This document shows positions 7,886-15,348 of a stretch of DNA of 64,000 nt, in pieces. The position numbers were made by a program, and so were the translations under genes. The DNA lies in assembly GCA_002441125.1 (NCBI GenBank), contig DJVI01000003.1, forward strand, positions 110,037-174,036, in the 5' to 3' direction. Position 1 is the first letter of the stretch. The number at the start of each line of letters is the position of its first letter. A model generated the notes under the pieces. It had not been told where the DNA came from. It worked only from the letters and a program-made list of their open reading frames with translations, and made no database searches. This DNA is from Caldifarciminota bacterium UBA6260. GTDB taxonomy: Bacteria; Hydrothermota; 32-111.

Positions 7886-8514
7886 AAAAGAATTTAAGAA
7901 GTTTCGAAGAAAAATGGTGGAGTAAAAACCATTACTTCGTCGCTGGAGTTGATGAAGTTGGAAGAGGACCTGTTGCTGGACCTGTAGTTTCAGCAGCAGT
8001 GATATTTCCTGAGAATATTTCCATAGATGGTATAAACGATTCAAAAGAACTAACTCCAGAAGAAAGAGAAGAGTTGTTCCAAATAATTATGGAAAAAGCA
8101 CTCGCTGTTGGAGTAGCTTATACTGATAATGTTGTTATAGATAAGATAAACATTCTTCAGGCAACTTACCTTTCAATGAAAAGAGCTTTGGCAAAACTGA
8201 AAATAGTTCCAGATGTTGTTCTTGTTGATGGTTATCCTATACCAGATCTTCTTTTAAAACAGGAATCCATCATAAAAGGTGATTCAAAATCTATTTCTAT
8301 TGCAGCAGCATCTATAGTTGCAAAGGTCCATAGGGATAGAATAATGGAATTTTATGGGATGGAATACCCTGAGTACGATTTTGAAACGAATAAAGGTTAT
8401 GCAACAGCAAAACATATTGACATCATAATTAAAAAAGGACCCTGTGAAATACATAGAAAAACTTTCACACCTGTAAAAGAGATAATCAAAAAAGTTTTTG
8501 GTGATAAGATCTGA
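7882..8514 (+). CDS. rnhB: Ribonuclease HII
   Basis: 210 residues. It cleaves RNA in RNA-DNA hybrids and removes single ribonucleotides from DNA. The catalytic DEVGRG motif (GVDEVGRGPVAGPVV), the third acidic residue in LVDGYPIP and the DSKSISIAAASIVAKV segment are all present, so the enzyme should be active. It sits in the usual place between rplS and yraN. Confidence 0.97.
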   Translation: MKKNLRSFEEKWWSKNHYFVAGVDEVGRGPVAGPVVSAAVIFPENISIDGINDSKELTPEEREELFQIIMEKALAVGVAYTDNVVIDKINILQATYLSMKRALAKLKIVPDVVLVDGYPIPDLLLKQESIIKGDSKSISIAAASIVAKVHRDRIMEFYGMEYPEYDFETNKGYATAKHIDIIIKKGPCEIHRKTFTPVKEIIKKVFGDKI

Positions 8515-8890
8515 AAATATTTCTAAAGGAAAATCTGGAGAAAATCTCGCCTCAAAATACCTTTTAAAAAAAGGTTTTCAAATAGTTGAAAAAAATTTCA
8601 GGTTTGGAAAATTTGGAGAGATAGATATTGTATGTAAAAAAGATGATCTTCTCGTCTTTGTAGAGGTAAGATCGAAAACAAATCTTAACAGAGGAACCCC
8701 AGAAGAATCTATTACAGATTTCAAAAGGGAAAAGATTTTAAAAAGTGCAAAATACTTTCTGATGAAAAACCCTCAATATAATAATTTTAATATAAGGTTT
8801 GATTTTATTGGGATAAAATTGAAAGGTAAAATTTTTAAAAAGATTGAAATAGAACATATAGAAAATGTTTTTTCCTGCGATGAATTCTAA
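8501..8890 (+). CDS. yraN: YraN / UPF0102 nuclease-fold protein
   Basis: 129-residue protein of the UPF0102 family with the restriction-endonuclease-like core: GENLASKYLLKKGF, EIDIVCKKDD and FVEVRSK, giving the E, D and ExK metal-site residues. The cellular substrate is unknown; it is often next to rnhB. The start is uncertain: GTG at 8501 or TTG at 8498, both inside the end of rnhB. The stop overlaps the stop of the convergent RNase HI-like gene. Confidence 0.88.
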   Translation: MIRSENISKGKSGENLASKYLLKKGFQIVEKNFRFGKFGEIDIVCKKDDLLVFVEVRSKTNLNRGTPEESITDFKREKILKSAKYFLMKNPQYNNFNIRFDFIGIKLKGKIFKKIEIEHIENVFSCDEF

Positions 8891-9294
8891 AGACCTTCTT
8901 TTTTGAATATCTCTTCCACAAGTTTATGACACTCTTTATTCTCCTCCCTTGGTATATGTTCAATCTTGAAAGATTTCACTTGTGAAAGTATTTCGTTCAC
9001 TTCGTTAAAAATTTTTTTCAATTCTAAATCTTTAACCCTGTATATCCTTTTCAACTGTTTTACCACAAGTTCACTATCAGAATAAATCTCTATTTCAAGA
9101 TCTTTTAATGGAAAGGTTCTTGAAACTTCCCTTAAAGCGTAAAGTAAACCTGACCATTCTGCACGGTTGTTAGTTGAGTTTTTGAAAAAACCGCCACCTG
9201 TCAAAAACTTATCTTCGTAACTTATCTTGTAAGCAAAAGCAGCTGGCCCCGGATTATTTTTACATCCACCATCAAAATTTATTACTATTCTCAT
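8887..9294 (-). CDS. RNase HI-like protein with an altered fourth catalytic position
   Basis: 135 residues with the RNase H fold of the archaeal/short bacterial type: NFDGGCKNNPGPAA (first Asp), NNRAEW (Glu) and YSDSELV (second Asp). In the last helix the usual EAD-x-L reads NKECHKLVEE, so the fourth Asp appears to be His. It overlaps the upstream zinc-ribbon gene by 23 bases and has no obvious ribosome-binding site, suggesting coupled translation. It may cleave RNA-DNA hybrids, possibly with altered metal use. A second RNase H (rnhB) is the neighbour on the other strand. Confidence 0.82.
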   Translation of the reverse strand: MRIVINFDGGCKNNPGPAAFAYKISYEDKFLTGGGFFKNSTNNRAEWSGLLYALREVSRTFPLKDLEIEIYSDSELVVKQLKRIYRVKDLELKKIFNEVNEILSQVKSFKIEHIPREENKECHKLVEEIFKKEGL

Positions 9295-9994
9295 CTTTTT
9301 TGAAAAGGATTATCCTTCCACAGTTGATGCAGTATTCTATAGTTTTCATAGATTTTATTCTATCAAAAAGTTGTGCTGGTATAGAGGAATAACAACCAAG
9401 ACAGTATGGTTCCCTTACAAGAATAACTGCCCTTTTTTTTCTCCTGTCATATATCCTTTGATACTTCTTCTGATACTCTTCAGGTAAAGATGAAACAAGT
9501 TTTTCCCTTTCAAGATCAAGTTTTTTGTTCTCCTCTTCTATATCTTTTAAAATATTGTTAATCTCCTCTATCTCCTTTTTCACATTTTCCATAGTTGAGT
9601 TTTCCTCTTCAAGTTTTTTTATCTGGTTCTCTATCTTTTCTATCTCTGATAGATTCTTTAAAATCTTATCCTCACTGTCAGAAATGTTGTCTTTTTTATG
9701 TTTAATCCCCTCAGATATCATCATATACTCATCATTCGATTTCACATTTGAAAGATATTTTTTATCCTCCTCTATCTTATCCCGTAAAACTATTATCTTC
9801 TGTTCAAACTCTTTGTTTTCGGAAACAAGTTTTTCCTTCTCTTTTTTTAAATTTTCAATTTTTCCTATAATTGAATCGAGCTGATCTTCTAACTCTTTCC
9901 TCTTCAAAGGTTTGTCTCCCATCTTTATCCTATTCTCTTCAATCTTTTCCTCTATTTGACCTATCCTTTGAAATATTTCATATAGATCTTCCAT
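9272..9994 (-). CDS. Coiled-coil protein with C-terminal C4 zinc ribbon (CT398/DUF164 type)
   Basis: 240 residues: about 180 residues of heptad-rich, highly charged coiled coil, then a zinc ribbon with two Cys pairs, CLGCYSSIP and CINCGRIIL. Proteins of this family are widespread and poorly understood; a nucleic-acid or nucleotide-binding role has been proposed. The start at 9994 is chosen for GGAGG five bases upstream, with in-frame ATGs at 9997 and 10006 too close to that site. It is followed by the RNase HI-like gene. A short paralogue lies at 21421-21777. Confidence 0.8.
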   Translation of the reverse strand: MEDLYEIFQRIGQIEEKIEENRIKMGDKPLKRKELEDQLDSIIGKIENLKKEKEKLVSENKEFEQKIIVLRDKIEEDKKYLSNVKSNDEYMMISEGIKHKKDNISDSEDKILKNLSEIEKIENQIKKLEEENSTMENVKKEIEEINNILKDIEEENKKLDLEREKLVSSLPEEYQKKYQRIYDRRKKRAVILVREPYCLGCYSSIPAQLFDRIKSMKTIEYCINCGRIILFKKDENSNKF

Positions 9995-10008
9995 CATAAC
10001 CTCCATAT

Positions 10009-10038
10009 AAAAAGGGAGTGTTTAAACACTCCCTTTTT
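10009..10038 (-). terminator. Intrinsic terminator behind tRNA-Val
   Basis: Near-perfect palindrome AAAAGGGAGTG/CACTCCCTTTT flanked by A and T runs, so it could work in both directions. It lies between the tRNA-Val unit and the zinc-ribbon gene, 15 bases before that gene's start. Confidence 0.75.
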
Positions 10039-10068
10039 ATTCTTGAAATTTTAAAGAATATATTTTTA

Positions 10069-10113
10069 TTATTCACTGAACTTTCCTTTTTCATTTTTTC
10101 TTTCTTTTCCCAT
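10069..10113 (-). CDS. Possible 14-residue peptide ORF behind tRNA-Val
   Basis: ATG preceded by AGAGG at five bases, then 14 codons giving the very basic, hydrophilic peptide MGKERKNEKGKFSE and two consecutive stops (TAATAA). It lies between tRNA-Val and the terminator, on the same strand. It could be a real micropeptide, a translated leader for the downstream gene, or chance. No homologue is recognised. Confidence 0.3.
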   Translation of the reverse strand: MGKERKNEKGKFSE

Positions 10114-10129
10114 AAAAACCTCTTTTATC

Positions 10130-10203
10130 TGGGCGAAACAGGAGTCGAACCTGTGATCTCCGGTATGTGAGACCGGCGCTCTTACCAACTGAGCCATTCG
10201 CCC
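10130..10203 (-). tRNA. tRNA-Val (anticodon CAC)
   Basis: Complete cloverleaf on the minus strand: acceptor GGGCGAA/TTCGCCC, D arm GCTC/GAGC, anticodon stem CCGGT/ACCGG around loop CTCACAT, T arm ACAGG-TTCGACT-CCTGT. Discriminator A at 10130. CCA is not encoded. The anticodon CAC reads GUG. Confidence 0.97.
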
Positions 10204-10213
10204 TAAAAAAATT

Positions 10214-10241
10214 ATTATAAATTTAATAGTTTTAAAGTCAA
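10214..10241 (-). promoter_or_regulatory. Promoter of tRNA-Val
   Basis: TTGACT (10236-10241) and TATAAT (10214-10219), 16-bp spacer, reading leftward and ending 10 bp before the tRNA 5' end. Confidence 0.8.
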
Positions 10242-10259
10242 GTAAATTTTGTAAAGTTA

Positions 10260-10288
10260 TTGACTTTTAAAATTTTTAAATGTAAAAT
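10260..10288 (+). promoter_or_regulatory. Promoter of the lipoprotein gene at 10307
   Basis: TTGACT (10260-10265) and TAAAAT (10283-10288), 17-bp spacer. A short leader with AAGGAGG precedes the ATG at 10307. Confidence 0.7.
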
Positions 10289-10306
10289 TTAAAAAAAGGA
10301 GGAACC

Positions 10307-11326
10307 ATGATAAAAAAGATTCTATTTTTTGGGGTTATTTTTTCTTTGATTCTAACTTCATGCTTTCTATTACCACAAAAGGTAAGTGTTGATGACACAA
10401 AAACATTTTTGAATGATTTTGAAAATTCTATCAACGATCCAACAGCACAGTATAATGGAGAAAACACAACAATGTCTATGGCTGCTACACAAGATTTCTT
10501 CAACAAAGGTGGAACATCCAAAGGTACATTTTTGTTCCCATCAGTTTCTTTTAGAAATTTATTCAAGCCAGAAGTTAAAACATCAAAACTTCTTTTCAAT
10601 TTCAATTATGGAACATATGAATATGATTCCACAGCTTATGACTTCATCTTGAAAGATGATTCTTATCCAGCAAACGGTTATCTGTTCAAATGGGTTTTTG
10701 TTGATTCAGTTGGAACAAATTACAACATGGAATTCTTGTTCGATTCTTTGCAATACTATTCAGGTGATCCAAACCAATCAACACCAACAAAAATGTATGT
10801 GGCACTTAAAGCTAACAGCACAAACCTTATGTGGCTTAAAGTTAATGCTGCTTACACAACAATCTCAGGATACGGTTACGATGAGTATCAGCCAACTTCT
10901 TTGCAAACTCATTTCGAAGTTCCAAACGAAGTTGCTTTCGAACTCGATTATGTTGGACATGAGAGTGGAGATACTACGGTTATAATAGATTCTTTGAGGG
11001 CAAAGGTTGATGATATTTTAAACGATGATTGGAACGAATACACAGTCAGAATGAACAGCGATAGTACAACTGATTTCACAATGGAAAATAAAGAGGGATG
11101 GTTTATGGCAATAAACGCCCAGCAACCTGTTGAGGTTGATACAATCTATTCAAAAGTAAATTATACAGGTGAACTTAAATACAAAGATGTTCATGCTGCT
11201 GACCTTTCAGGTTATATATGGGAACCAGAAGATGTTAACCATCTTTCTATAATGGTTGCAACATATCCTGATGGCAGTTCGGATACTTTGATTTTAAATC
11301 CTCAGGTTCCACAGTCAAAAAAGTAA
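10307..11326 (+). CDS. Hypothetical lipoprotein
   Basis: 339 residues with a lipoprotein signal (MIKKILFFGVIFSLILTSC, lipobox LTSC) and a mature part rich in Asp, Thr, Ser, Tyr and Asn, typical of secreted beta-rich proteins. I do not recognise a family. It is a single-gene unit with its own promoter and an intrinsic terminator, and codon choice (more GGT/GTT/CTT and CAA/AAC) looks somewhat more refined than in its neighbours, which may mean strong expression. Probably exposed in the periplasm or at the outer membrane. Confidence 0.75.
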   Translation: MIKKILFFGVIFSLILTSCFLLPQKVSVDDTKTFLNDFENSINDPTAQYNGENTTMSMAATQDFFNKGGTSKGTFLFPSVSFRNLFKPEVKTSKLLFNFNYGTYEYDSTAYDFILKDDSYPANGYLFKWVFVDSVGTNYNMEFLFDSLQYYSGDPNQSTPTKMYVALKANSTNLMWLKVNAAYTTISGYGYDEYQPTSLQTHFEVPNEVAFELDYVGHESGDTTVIIDSLRAKVDDILNDDWNEYTVRMNSDSTTDFTMENKEGWFMAINAQQPVEVDTIYSKVNYTGELKYKDVHAADLSGYIWEPEDVNHLSIMVATYPDGSSDTLILNPQVPQSKK

Positions 11327-11337
11327 AATTGAAATAA

Positions 11338-11361
11338 AAGGGGAGTAATTTTACTCCCCTT
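11338..11361 (+). terminator. Intrinsic terminator that abuts the next start codon
   Basis: Stem AAGGGGAGTAA/TTACTCCCCTT with a two-base loop, followed by ACTTTT. It follows the lipoprotein stop by about 10 bases and ends only six bases before the ATG of the cyclase gene. Confidence 0.75.
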
Positions 11362-11367
11362 ACTTTT

Positions 11368-14300
11368 ATGAGAAACTTAATACCTTCTTTTATAGTTGAG
11401 AAGATAAATTCAAACCTAACAAAAGGTAATTTTTTTGGATATGTTATAAGTGGTGATATAGAGAATTTTACCCCTATGGTTGAAAACCTTATGGAGAAAA
11501 GTAAAGAGGGAGCGGAAATATTAGGAAATATTTTAAACAGAACTCTCGGAAATGTTACAGACATAATCTATAAGAATGATGGATTCATAACAACATTTTC
11601 TGGTGATGCTTTCACAGCAATTTTTTTTGAAGAAAAATCTTTGACTGAGATCCTTCAAGTTTCAAAACAGATACTTGAAATTTTTTCAAACCTGAACAAA
11701 AAAAGTAACATAAAACTAAATATCAGGCTTGGTATTTCATCTGGAATGATAGAATGGAGAATATTCAACAATGATAGATCGATATACTTCTTTAAAGGGA
11801 ACGGAATAAATTCAGCTATAAGAATACAACACGAACAGGAATCATCTGTAATAAAAGTTGATATTTCACTTATAGATAAAATAGATAAAAATCTTGTCAA
11901 ACAGTTAAAAGATGGATATTTTATAGTAGATGATAAAAAGATAGAGACTTTAAAAACTATTGAAGAGAAAAATCAGATAATTCCTTTCAAAAGTTTAAAT
12001 TCAAAATTCTTCCCTGAAATCATCTCCGATTTAAAGATAGAGGGAGAATTCAGAAAGGTTATTCCTGTTTTTATAAATTTTCCTTTCGACCTCGAAGATG
12101 TGAAGATAGATATTTTACTAAAAACTGTTGATGAAAATTCGAAAAAATATAACGCATATCTTAATAAAGTGGAATTCGGTGATAAAGGTGGAATGATACT
12201 TTTGATCTTTGGAGCACCATACACTCAAGAGGATATGGTTGAAAGGGCTATACTTTGTTCAACAGATATATTCAACCTTTTGAATGAAAATCATATAAAA
12301 GTATCCATCGGACTTGACTACGGAACAACATACTCAGGCTTTATTGGAAGTTCATACTGGAAAGAGTATACGGTTATCGGAGATATTGTTAACACTTCTG
12401 CAAGGATAGCAACAACCAACAGTTATAAAGTGATGGTTTCAGAAAGATTAGCATGCGAAACTAAAAGGGTCGAGTTCTCTGAGCAGGTAGAGTTGTCTCT
12501 GAAAGGAAAGGATAAAAAGATAAAAGTTCTTTCCGTAAAAGGAATAACCCAGAAAAAGAGTTTCGATTTCATATCCCCTTTTATAGAAAGAAAAAGTGTC
12601 AGTGAAAAAGTTGAAAAATTTTTAAAAAATATTGAAGATAAAAAGGTGGCAGGCATTATTAACATCTCCGGTGAAAGTGGAACAGGAAAGACAAGAATAT
12701 CTTTTGAGTTGTTCTCAAAGTTTGGTTATGAGATTTTCTATACAACAGCAGACCCCATATTGAAAGAACCTTTGATGGCTATTAAAAATCTTTTTGCCAA
12801 TATAATTGGTTTTAACACTTACGATAAGGAAACAAAAAGAAGAGAGATAATAGAAAAGTTTTCAAAAGATTTTGAAAACTTTTACGACATCGAATATGAG
12901 AGATTGTTTTCTTTCCTTCTATACTTTTTCAACCATGAGGAGACCTACCTTATAAAAAATCTTCCAGCAAGAGAAAAACTTGAGGGAACCTTTTTTACAT
13001 TAAAAAACATACTTTTGAAAAATATTGAAAACAAAAAAGCTGTTTTTATTTTTGATGATTTCATGTGGGTTGATCAGGAAACTGTTGATTTTGTAAATTA
13101 CCTTTTAAGAGACCAGTACGAATTTAAAAGTGTTCCATTCATATTTTTGTATAGGGAAGAAAATGATAGAGTGAAAAGGTTGAAAAAATTAGGGTGTGAG
13201 TTGATAGTTATAAAACTTGAAAATTTCACATTTGAAAATGTAAAAACTTTCCTTCAGAATTTTTTCAAAAGCGATATCTCGAAAGAACTTCTGAACACTC
13301 TATGGCAAAAAAGTGAAGGAAACCCATTGTTCCTTGAACAACTTTCAGTACACCTCGTCAACAATGGACTTCTTGAAAACAGAAATGGAGTGATAAGCTT
13401 AAAAGAATCCAACTATGAAATACCTTCTAATATAGATAGGTTGATACTATCAAGGTTGGATTCACTTTCAGCTCTTACAAGAGATGGAGTTCAAAAAGCC
13501 TCCATAATTGGAAAAGAGTTTGAAATACTTTTACTCTCATTCCTTGTTGATAAAAAAGATTTAGACAAAATCCTTTCAGAATCAGAAAAAAATAAAATAA
13601 TTACCCTTCTTTCTGAAAAGAGTGCGTCTTTCAGACATATTCTTCTTTATGAAATAACTTACAGAATGCAGCTCAAAAAAAATGTTGAAATGTTACATAA
13701 AAAAATAGGTAAACTCTATGAAACACTTTTCAAAGATAACCTTATAAACTATTATGAAACACTCTATTATCATTTTTCAAAAGGTAATGTAAAAAATAAA
13801 GCTATATTCTATTTGAAAAAATCTATAGAGAAGGACATCTCATCCTTCTCAAATGAAAACGCAATAAAGCTTATAGAAAAATATCTCGATTACAGGATAA
13901 ACAAAGATGAAAGAATAGATTATACAATAAAAAAAGCTGAGATTTTAACACATATAGGAAGGTATAAAGAAGCAATAAAAGAGTACAAAAAGGTTCTCAA
14001 AGAGAAAAACCTAAAATCTAAAACTAAAGCTGTAGTTTTAAAGGGAATCGGCAACGCATTATGGGCTATGGGTGAATACAAAAAAGCTTTAAACCAATAC
14101 AAAGAGAGTTTGAAAATAGTTAAAACTTTAAAAGATCAAAAAGAGATTTCAGATATATACGAAAAAATAGGTATCGTTTATTACAACAAGGGAGATTATT
14201 CAAAATCTAAAGATATGTTTAACACAGCATTAAAATTCTCGAAAAAAGATGTTGAAAAAAGATTCTCTATATATTCCAACCTTGGACTTTTACTCTTTAG

Positions 14301-15048
14301 ACAGGGTAACTACGAAAAAGCTATGGAATATTACACAAGATCACTTGATTATGCTAAGAAAAACAACAACCTTTCAGATCAGGCACTTTTCAATTTAAGA
14401 ATAGGTTTGGTACATTATGAAAAACAGGAATATGAAAAAGCTTTAAAAAATTATTTTGTTTCTCTTGATCTTAACAGAAAAACTGGAAACAGAAGAAATG
14501 AGGCTGTAACTCTTGGTAACATTGGAACAGTTTACAATGAAATGGGAGAAACTGAAAAAGCTTTAAATTATCTTTTTAAAGCTTTACAAATAGATAAAGA
14601 AATCAATAACCTTGAAAATGAATCGATAATTTTAGGTAATATAGCAAACATTTATGGTGCCAAAAAGGATTGGGACTCATCTTTGAAATATTACAAAGAG
14701 GCTTTGGATGTTGATAGAAAAATAGGAAGTAAATGGTCTGAAGCTATAGATCTTGGAAACATAGGACAACTTTTCAAACTACAAAAAAAATATAAAGATG
14801 CTGATGAATATTTTAAAAAATGTATAAAGATAATTAGGGAAATGAATGCGAGATACCCTTTAAGCCATTTTTTATATCACAGAGCACTCCTTCTCTTTGA
14901 AATGAAAAATTTCTCTCTATCTTTAAAACTTACCAAAGAATCTTTAAAGATTGCAAAAGAGTTGAAAAAGGATAACCTTATAAAAAGTTGTGAAGAGCTT
15001 ATAAAAAAAATGGAGGATAAGGATGTCAAAATGCGACAACAAAAATGA
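11368..15048 (+). CDS. Soluble-adenylyl-cyclase-like protein: two cyclase domains, AAA/STAND ATPase and TPR array
   Basis: 1226 residues in four parts. Cyclase domain 1 (about 20-190) has the metal Asp segments GDIENFT and FSGDAF. Cyclase domain 2 (about 230-395) lacks the first Asp (FINF in its place) but has VIGDIVNTSARI, the Asn/Arg transition-state motif. Together they look like a C1/C2 pseudo-heterodimer with one active site. A P-loop ATPase follows (Walker A GESGTGKT near 435, DDFMW Walker B), then at least eight TPR repeats (about 830-1215). This is the architecture of mammalian sAC and bacterial relatives, so cAMP synthesis is likely. There is no signal peptide or membrane segment. 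The ATG has no ribosome-binding site outside the terminator stem. Confidence 0.85.
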   Translation: MRNLIPSFIVEKINSNLTKGNFFGYVISGDIENFTPMVENLMEKSKEGAEILGNILNRTLGNVTDIIYKNDGFITTFSGDAFTAIFFEEKSLTEILQVSKQILEIFSNLNKKSNIKLNIRLGISSGMIEWRIFNNDRSIYFFKGNGINSAIRIQHEQESSVIKVDISLIDKIDKNLVKQLKDGYFIVDDKKIETLKTIEEKNQIIPFKSLNSKFFPEIISDLKIEGEFRKVIPVFINFPFDLEDVKIDILLKTVDENSKKYNAYLNKVEFGDKGGMILLIFGAPYTQEDMVERAILCSTDIFNLLNENHIKVSIGLDYGTTYSGFIGSSYWKEYTVIGDIVNTSARIATTNSYKVMVSERLACETKRVEFSEQVELSLKGKDKKIKVLSVKGITQKKSFDFISPFIERKSVSEKVEKFLKNIEDKKVAGIINISGESGTGKTRISFELFSKFGYEIFYTTADPILKEPLMAIKNLFANIIGFNTYDKETKRREIIEKFSKDFENFYDIEYERLFSFLLYFFNHEETYLIKNLPAREKLEGTFFTLKNILLKNIENKKAVFIFDDFMWVDQETVDFVNYLLRDQYEFKSVPFIFLYREENDRVKRLKKLGCELIVIKLENFTFENVKTFLQNFFKSDISKELLNTLWQKSEGNPLFLEQLSVHLVNNGLLENRNGVISLKESNYEIPSNIDRLILSRLDSLSALTRDGVQKASIIGKEFEILLLSFLVDKKDLDKILSESEKNKIITLLSEKSASFRHILLYEITYRMQLKKNVEMLHKKIGKLYETLFKDNLINYYETLYYHFSKGNVKNKAIFYLKKSIEKDISSFSNENAIKLIEKYLDYRINKDERIDYTIKKAEILTHIGRYKEAIKEYKKVLKEKNLKSKTKAVVLKGIGNALWAMGEYKKALNQYKESLKIVKTLKDQKEISDIYEKIGIVYYNKGDYSKSKDMFNTALKFSKKDVEKRFSIYSNLGLLLFRQGNYEKAMEYYTRSLDYAKKNNNLSDQALFNLRIGLVHYEKQEYEKALKNYFVSLDLNRKTGNRRNEAVTLGNIGTVYNEMGETEKALNYLFKALQIDKEINNLENESIILGNIANIYGAKKDWDSSLKYYKEALDVDRKIGSKWSEAIDLGNIGQLFKLQKKYKDADEYFKKCIKIIREMNARYPLSHFLYHRALLLFEMKNFSLSLKLTKESLKIAKELKKDNLIKSCEELIKKMEDKDVKMRQQK

Positions 15049-15214
15049 TTGTTCGTGCACATATCCCGGATGTGAAAGACATGGAAAATGCTGTGAATGT
15101 ATTTCCTATCATAGAAAATATGGAGAATTTCCAGCATGTTTTTTTTCAAAAGAAGGTGAAAAGAGTTATGACAGATCTTTTGAAAATCTGATAAATGATA
15201 GAAAAAATAGATAA
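15023..15214 (+). CDS. Small cysteine-rich protein (DUF6485-like)
   Basis: 63 residues with eight Cys in CDNKNDCSCTYPGCERHGKC, CCECISYHR and FPACFF, the pattern of the DUF6485 family of anaerobes as I recall it. Such Cys/His spacing suggests binding of zinc or an Fe-S cluster; function unknown. It overlaps the end of the cyclase gene by 26 bases and has GGAGG before its ATG. Confidence 0.75.
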   Translation: MSKCDNKNDCSCTYPGCERHGKCCECISYHRKYGEFPACFFSKEGEKSYDRSFENLINDRKNR

Positions 15215-15219
15215 ATATC

Positions 15220-15247
15220 TTGTCTTTTTACAGATAAATAATATAAT
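15220..15247 (+). promoter_or_regulatory. Promoter of tRNA-Ala and probably pfkA
   Basis: TTGTCT (15220-15225) and TATAAT (15242-15247), 16-bp spacer, 12 bp before the tRNA. No other promoter or terminator separates the tRNA from pfkA. Confidence 0.7.
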
Positions 15248-15259
15248 AAATAAGCTGAT

Positions 15260-15332
15260 GGGCCAGTGGCTCAGTTGGGAGAGCGCATCCTTCGCAAGGA
15301 TGAGGTCGGCGGTTCGACTCCGCTCTGGTCCA
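15260..15332 (+). tRNA. tRNA-Ala (anticodon CGC)
   Basis: Acceptor GGGCCAG/CTGGTCC (one G-T pair), anticodon stem CATCC/GGATG with loop TTCGCAA, T arm GGCGG-TTCGACT-CCGCT, discriminator A at 15332. The anticodon CGC reads GCG. CCA is not encoded. Confidence 0.95.
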
Positions 15333-15348
15333 TTTAAAAAGGAGAAAG

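Noticed and set aside
7502..8044. 180-codon minus-strand frame over rplS and rnhB
   Set aside because: Antisense to two conserved genes, with no start signals.
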